Source: an uncultured Clostridia bacterium (GTDB lineage Bacteria > Bacillota_A > Clostridia > TANB77 > CAG-508). Taken from it: a stretch of DNA of 16,261 nt. The stretch's first letter is position 1; each line of letters begins with the position of its first letter. Position numbers and translations under genes: made by a program. The stretch is taken from the NCBI GenBank assembly GCA_944390995.1, contig CALXSA010000034.1, forward strand, positions 1 through 16,261, in the 5' to 3' direction. Under the pieces are notes generated by a model. The model searched no databases, had not been told where the DNA came from, and saw nothing but the letters and a program-made list of their open reading frames with translations. Of the stretch, positions 13,754-16,261 are shown piece after piece.

Positions 13754-14335
13754 TTACAAAAACTTCTCGATTTCGTCCCAAGCTTTTTCGGTGTAAATTT
13801 TTCTTTCTGCTGAGAATGGCAAAAATACTAGGTCATGTAATGGGTTAAGCTCGTCTTGTAGTTTTCTTACTTGAGCATCTACTTTTGTGATAGCAATCTT
13901 ATCAGCCTTGTTTGCAATGATAATACAAGGTCTTTCCGAATCAATAACATATCTGTACATTAATTTGTCATTCTCACCAGGTAAATGCCTAATATCAATC
14001 AATAAAATTATCAAGGCAATATTTGGGCTCTTGTGTAAATACTCCTCAATAAAATTGCCAACTCGCACTTGTTCTTTTTTAGACATTTTACTGTATCCAT
14101 AGCCTGGCAAATCAACAAAATAAAATTTATTATCCATATTATAAAAATTAATCTGCCTCGTCTTGCCAGGCTCACTGCTCGTCCTTGCGAGCCTCTTTCT
14201 ATTAATCATAGTATTTATGAAAGAAGATTTACCAACATTAGACTTACCAACTAAAACTATTTGAGGAAGCCCATCGTCAGGATATTGTTTAGGACTAACA
14301 GCTGAAATCTTAAATTCAGGATTGTTTATTTTCAC
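13754..14335 (-). CDS. engB: Ribosome biogenesis GTPase EngB (YihA/YsxC)
   Basis: Essential GTPase needed for late assembly of the 50S ribosomal subunit. The 193-aa product has the usual length and all G motifs: GKSNVGKS (30-37) for G1, Thr59 in PGKTRQINFY for G2, DLPGYG (75-80) for G3, NKAD (142-145) for G4 and SAE (175-177) for G5. The start codon is GTG at 14335, placed by GGAGG (14343-14347) with 7-base spacing. It lies between serS and gltX on the same strand. The gap to serS holds the repeat array, and gltX has its own promoter. Confidence 0.96.
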   Translation of the reverse strand: MKINNPEFKISAVSPKQYPDDGLPQIVLVGKSNVGKSSFINTMINRKRLARTSSEPGKTRQINFYNMDNKFYFVDLPGYGYSKMSKKEQVRVGNFIEEYLHKSPNIALIILLIDIRHLPGENDKLMYRYVIDSERPCIIIANKADKIAITKVDAQVRKLQDELNPLHDLVFLPFSAERKIYTEKAWDEIEKFL

Positions 14336-14370
14336 TTCTTAACCTCCATTCGCGTAAATTTACCTTCCTA

Positions 14371-14522
14371 TTGCAAGGTAGGGACACGTTTAAAATTGCA
14401 AAAACTTGCAAGAAAAGAGGTGTCCCTAGTTTGCAAATTTTTGCAAGATGGGGACAGGTCTGAGCAAGGAGTGTCCTCAATGTTCAAGTTCTTGGACAAA
14501 AAGGAGTGTCCCCAACGTCCAA
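14371..14522. repeat. Compound array of GGGGACA-type repeats, copy C
   Basis: This 150-base gap between engB and serS is filled by related short units. A 9-base inverted pair, TAGGGACAC (14379-14387) and GTGTCCCTA (14420-14428), encloses paired TTGCAA motifs. TTGCAA occurs five times between 14371 and 14446. GGGGACAGGTCT (14450-14461) matches copy B. AAGGAGTGTCC appears at 14467 and again at 14501. The last unit (14502-14522) matches copy A in reverse at 20 of 21 positions and touches the serS stop codon. TTGGAC (14492-14497) and GTCCAA (14517-14522) can close a stem. Confidence 0.75.
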
Positions 14523-15803
14523 CTATGGTACTAACTTATCAATTCCTCCCATGTAAGGGCGAAGTACTTCAGGGATATTTATGCTTCCGTCTTGATTGTA
14601 GTTGTTTTCCAAAAATGCGATTAGCATACGAGGTGGGGCAACTACAGTATTATTCAATGTGTGGGCATAATAATTACCTTTTTCGCCTTTAATTCTAATT
14701 CCTAAACGCCTTGCTTGAGCATCTGTTAAGTTAGAACAGCTGCCAACTTCAAAATATTTTTGCTGTCTTGGGCTCCATGCTTCTACATCACAGCTTTTTG
14801 CTTTTAAGTCGGCTAAATCGCCACTGCAACATTCAAGTGTACGTACTGGTATGTCCATACTTCTAAATAGCTCAACTGTATATTGCCACATCTTTTCATA
14901 CCAATTCCAGCTGTCTTCTGGTTCACATACAACAATCATTTCCTGCTTTTCAAATTGATGTATACGGTATACTCCACGTTCTTCAATTCCATGTGCTCCT
15001 TTTTCTTTTCTAAAACATGGTGAGTATGATGTCATTGTATATGGCATGTTTTCTTTGGCAAGAATTTGTCCTTTGAATTTACCAATCATAGAATGCTCAC
15101 TTGTCCCAATAAGGTATAAATCTTCGCCCTCTATTTTATACATCATGGCGTCCATTTCTTCAAAGCTCATAACACCAGTAACTACATTACTACGTATCAT
15201 GTATGGTGGTATGCAATAAGTAAAGCCTTTATTTATCATAAAGTCCCTTGCATAAGATAACACAGCAGAATGAAGCCTTGCAATATCTCCTACCAAATAG
15301 TAGAAACCGTTTCCTGCAACTCTACGAGCAGAGTCTAAGTCTAGCCCGCCAAAGCTTTCCATTATATCTGCATGGTATGGTATTTCGTAATCTGGAACAA
15401 CAGGTTCACCAAACTTTTCTATTTCTACATTCTTGCTATCATCTTCACCAATTGGAACTGACTCATGAATAATGTTTGGAATTTTAAGCATTCTCTCATT
15501 AATTTGCTCTGAGAGCTCTGTTTCCTGTTTTTCAACTTCTTCAAGTTCTTTATTAATATTCTGAACTTTTGCTTTTATTTCTTCAGCCTCGTCTTTTTTT
15601 CCATTTTTCATAAGATTGCCAATCTCAGAGCTCAAAGAATTCCTTTGGCTTCTAAGCTCATCACCTTTTAGTTTAGCTTGTCTATTTTGGGTGTCTAATT
15701 CTAATATTTCATCAATCAAAACAAGTTTATGGTCCTGAAATTTTTTTCTAATGTTCTCTTTTACAAGTTCAGGGTTTTCCCTAATCAATTTAATATCTAT
15801 CAT
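14523..15803 (-). CDS. serS: Serine--tRNA ligase
   Basis: Class II synthetase that charges tRNA(Ser). The 426-aa product has the usual length. The N-terminal tRNA-binding coiled-coil arm spans about residues 28-105. The catalytic core follows, with RRVAGNGFYYL (160-170), TSEHSMIGKF (234-243), motif 2 as CFRKEKGAHGIEERGVYRIHQFEK (263-286), FEVGSCSNLTDAQARRLGI (351-369) and motif 3 as TLNNTVVAPPRMLIAFLENN (382-401). TSEH and the APPR version of motif 3 differ from the Escherichia coli type (TAEV, AVGR). The ATG at 15803 follows GGAGG (15809-15813) by 5 bases. An in-frame ATG at 15815 overlaps that site and is rejected. A T-box with a serine specifier controls it. Confidence 0.96.
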   Translation of the reverse strand: MIDIKLIRENPELVKENIRKKFQDHKLVLIDEILELDTQNRQAKLKGDELRSQRNSLSSEIGNLMKNGKKDEAEEIKAKVQNINKELEEVEKQETELSEQINERMLKIPNIIHESVPIGEDDSKNVEIEKFGEPVVPDYEIPYHADIMESFGGLDLDSARRVAGNGFYYLVGDIARLHSAVLSYARDFMINKGFTYCIPPYMIRSNVVTGVMSFEEMDAMMYKIEGEDLYLIGTSEHSMIGKFKGQILAKENMPYTMTSYSPCFRKEKGAHGIEERGVYRIHQFEKQEMIVVCEPEDSWNWYEKMWQYTVELFRSMDIPVRTLECCSGDLADLKAKSCDVEAWSPRQQKYFEVGSCSNLTDAQARRLGIRIKGEKGNYYAHTLNNTVVAPPRMLIAFLENNYNQDGSINIPEVLRPYMGGIDKLVP

Positions 15804-15932
15804 TTTAACCTCCATCCGAGCGAATTTACGCTTCTTTCCAAAAATTTTATTTAATAACCTCTTTTAAACAATGCACATATCAATAAATTGCATATGACAA
15901 TGTTCTTTAAAAAAATTTTAGGTAATACCTTT

Positions 15933-16176
15933 TAAATCAAAAAGCCCTTATGCTAAATGCATAAGGGCGAATTTTTCCGCGGTACCACCTTAATTGTCAA
16001 TAAAATTGACATCTCTTAAAATGCTTATAACCTAGCATCACCCGGTTTTATTTTCATAAAAAGCTTCTAAAAGTAGATTCACAAAACATTTTAAACTATT
16101 TCCACCAACCATAGCCTCTCTTTATAAAATTATCTTTGCTACTAATCTTTTATCAAACGCCTTTTTATATAACAAT
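15933..16176 (-). promoter_or_regulatory. T-box leader with UCU (serine) specifier
   Basis: Senses uncharged tRNA(Ser) and permits read-through into serS. On the minus strand the hallmark AGGTGGTACCGCG lies at 15978-15990, where it pairs with the tRNA acceptor end. The competing terminator GCCCTTATGC/GCATAAGGGC (15944-15968, perfect 10-bp stem) is followed by TTTTTGATTT. Stem I includes GATTAGTAGCAAAG near 16150-16137 and the GGTTGGTGGAAA region near 16110. The specifier TCT (16075-16077) sits in GTGAATCTACT, a UCU serine codon followed by A. About 130 bases separate the terminator from the serS ATG. Confidence 0.93.
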
Positions 16177-16182
16177 ACAGTT

Positions 16183-16211
16183 ATTGTACCACACATCACT
16201 AAAATTATCAA
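16183..16211 (-). promoter_or_regulatory. Promoter of the serS T-box transcript
   Basis: On the minus strand TTGATA (16206-16211) and TACAAT (16183-16188) are 17 bases apart. The start near 16176 lies just upstream of T-box stem I. Confidence 0.8.
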
Positions 16212-16261
16212 GCTTTTCTATTGATTTTTTTTGAAGTTTATTTTATTAGCTATAAGTAGCT

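Noticed and set aside
14396..14692. A 98-codon plus-strand frame over the repeat array
   Set aside because: It is made of the repeat units and the antisense of the serS 3' end, with no ribosome site.

Overview
This window looks like the chromosome of a low-GC Firmicute, most likely a spore-forming member of the Clostridia. The signs are AT-rich DNA with strong Shine-Dalgarno sites, a T-box in front of serS, RNase J, EngB, a YaaL (DUF2508)-BofA pair as in Bacillus and Clostridia, a DUF951 protein, and near-consensus housekeeping promoters with 17-base spacers. Nothing looks like phage, plasmid, CRISPR or a complete insertion sequence.

Left part (1-2100), minus strand. The ribosomal/replication operon rpsF-ssb-rpsR has a structured leader that may be the S6:S18 autoregulatory element. 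Upstream of it is a membrane-anchored FxLYD-like protein with its own promoter and terminator. Next (2095-4200) come two glycosyltransferase genes: an intact GT4 enzyme and a GT2 enzyme broken by one extra base. This pair is flanked by two inverted copies of a short GGGGACA-type dispersed repeat.

Middle (4200-8700). glmS reads rightward from a strong promoter, with no room for a glmS ribozyme. It converges on an unrecognised minus-strand gene that has a perfect consensus promoter. A rightward operon follows: yaaL, bofA and a ROK-family sugar kinase. Terminators lie at each convergent junction.

Right part (8700-16261). Minus-strand housekeeping genes follow: rnj (RNase J with a long basic N-terminal extension), a DUF951 gene, gltX, engB and serS, the last controlled by a T-box with a UCU serine specifier. 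Between rnj and the next gene lies about 680 bases without protein genes. It holds a perfect promoter, a series of hairpins and an intrinsic terminator, all on the minus strand: a candidate unidentified ~250-nt RNA or attenuated rnj leader. A divergent promoter drives an unrecognised 113-aa protein on the plus strand. The engB-serS gap holds a compound array of the same GGGGACA repeat.

The most unusual items are the orphan structured RNA unit upstream of rnj, the inverted repeats around the glycosyltransferase pair, and the two unrecognised genes with strong promoters and raised G+C.
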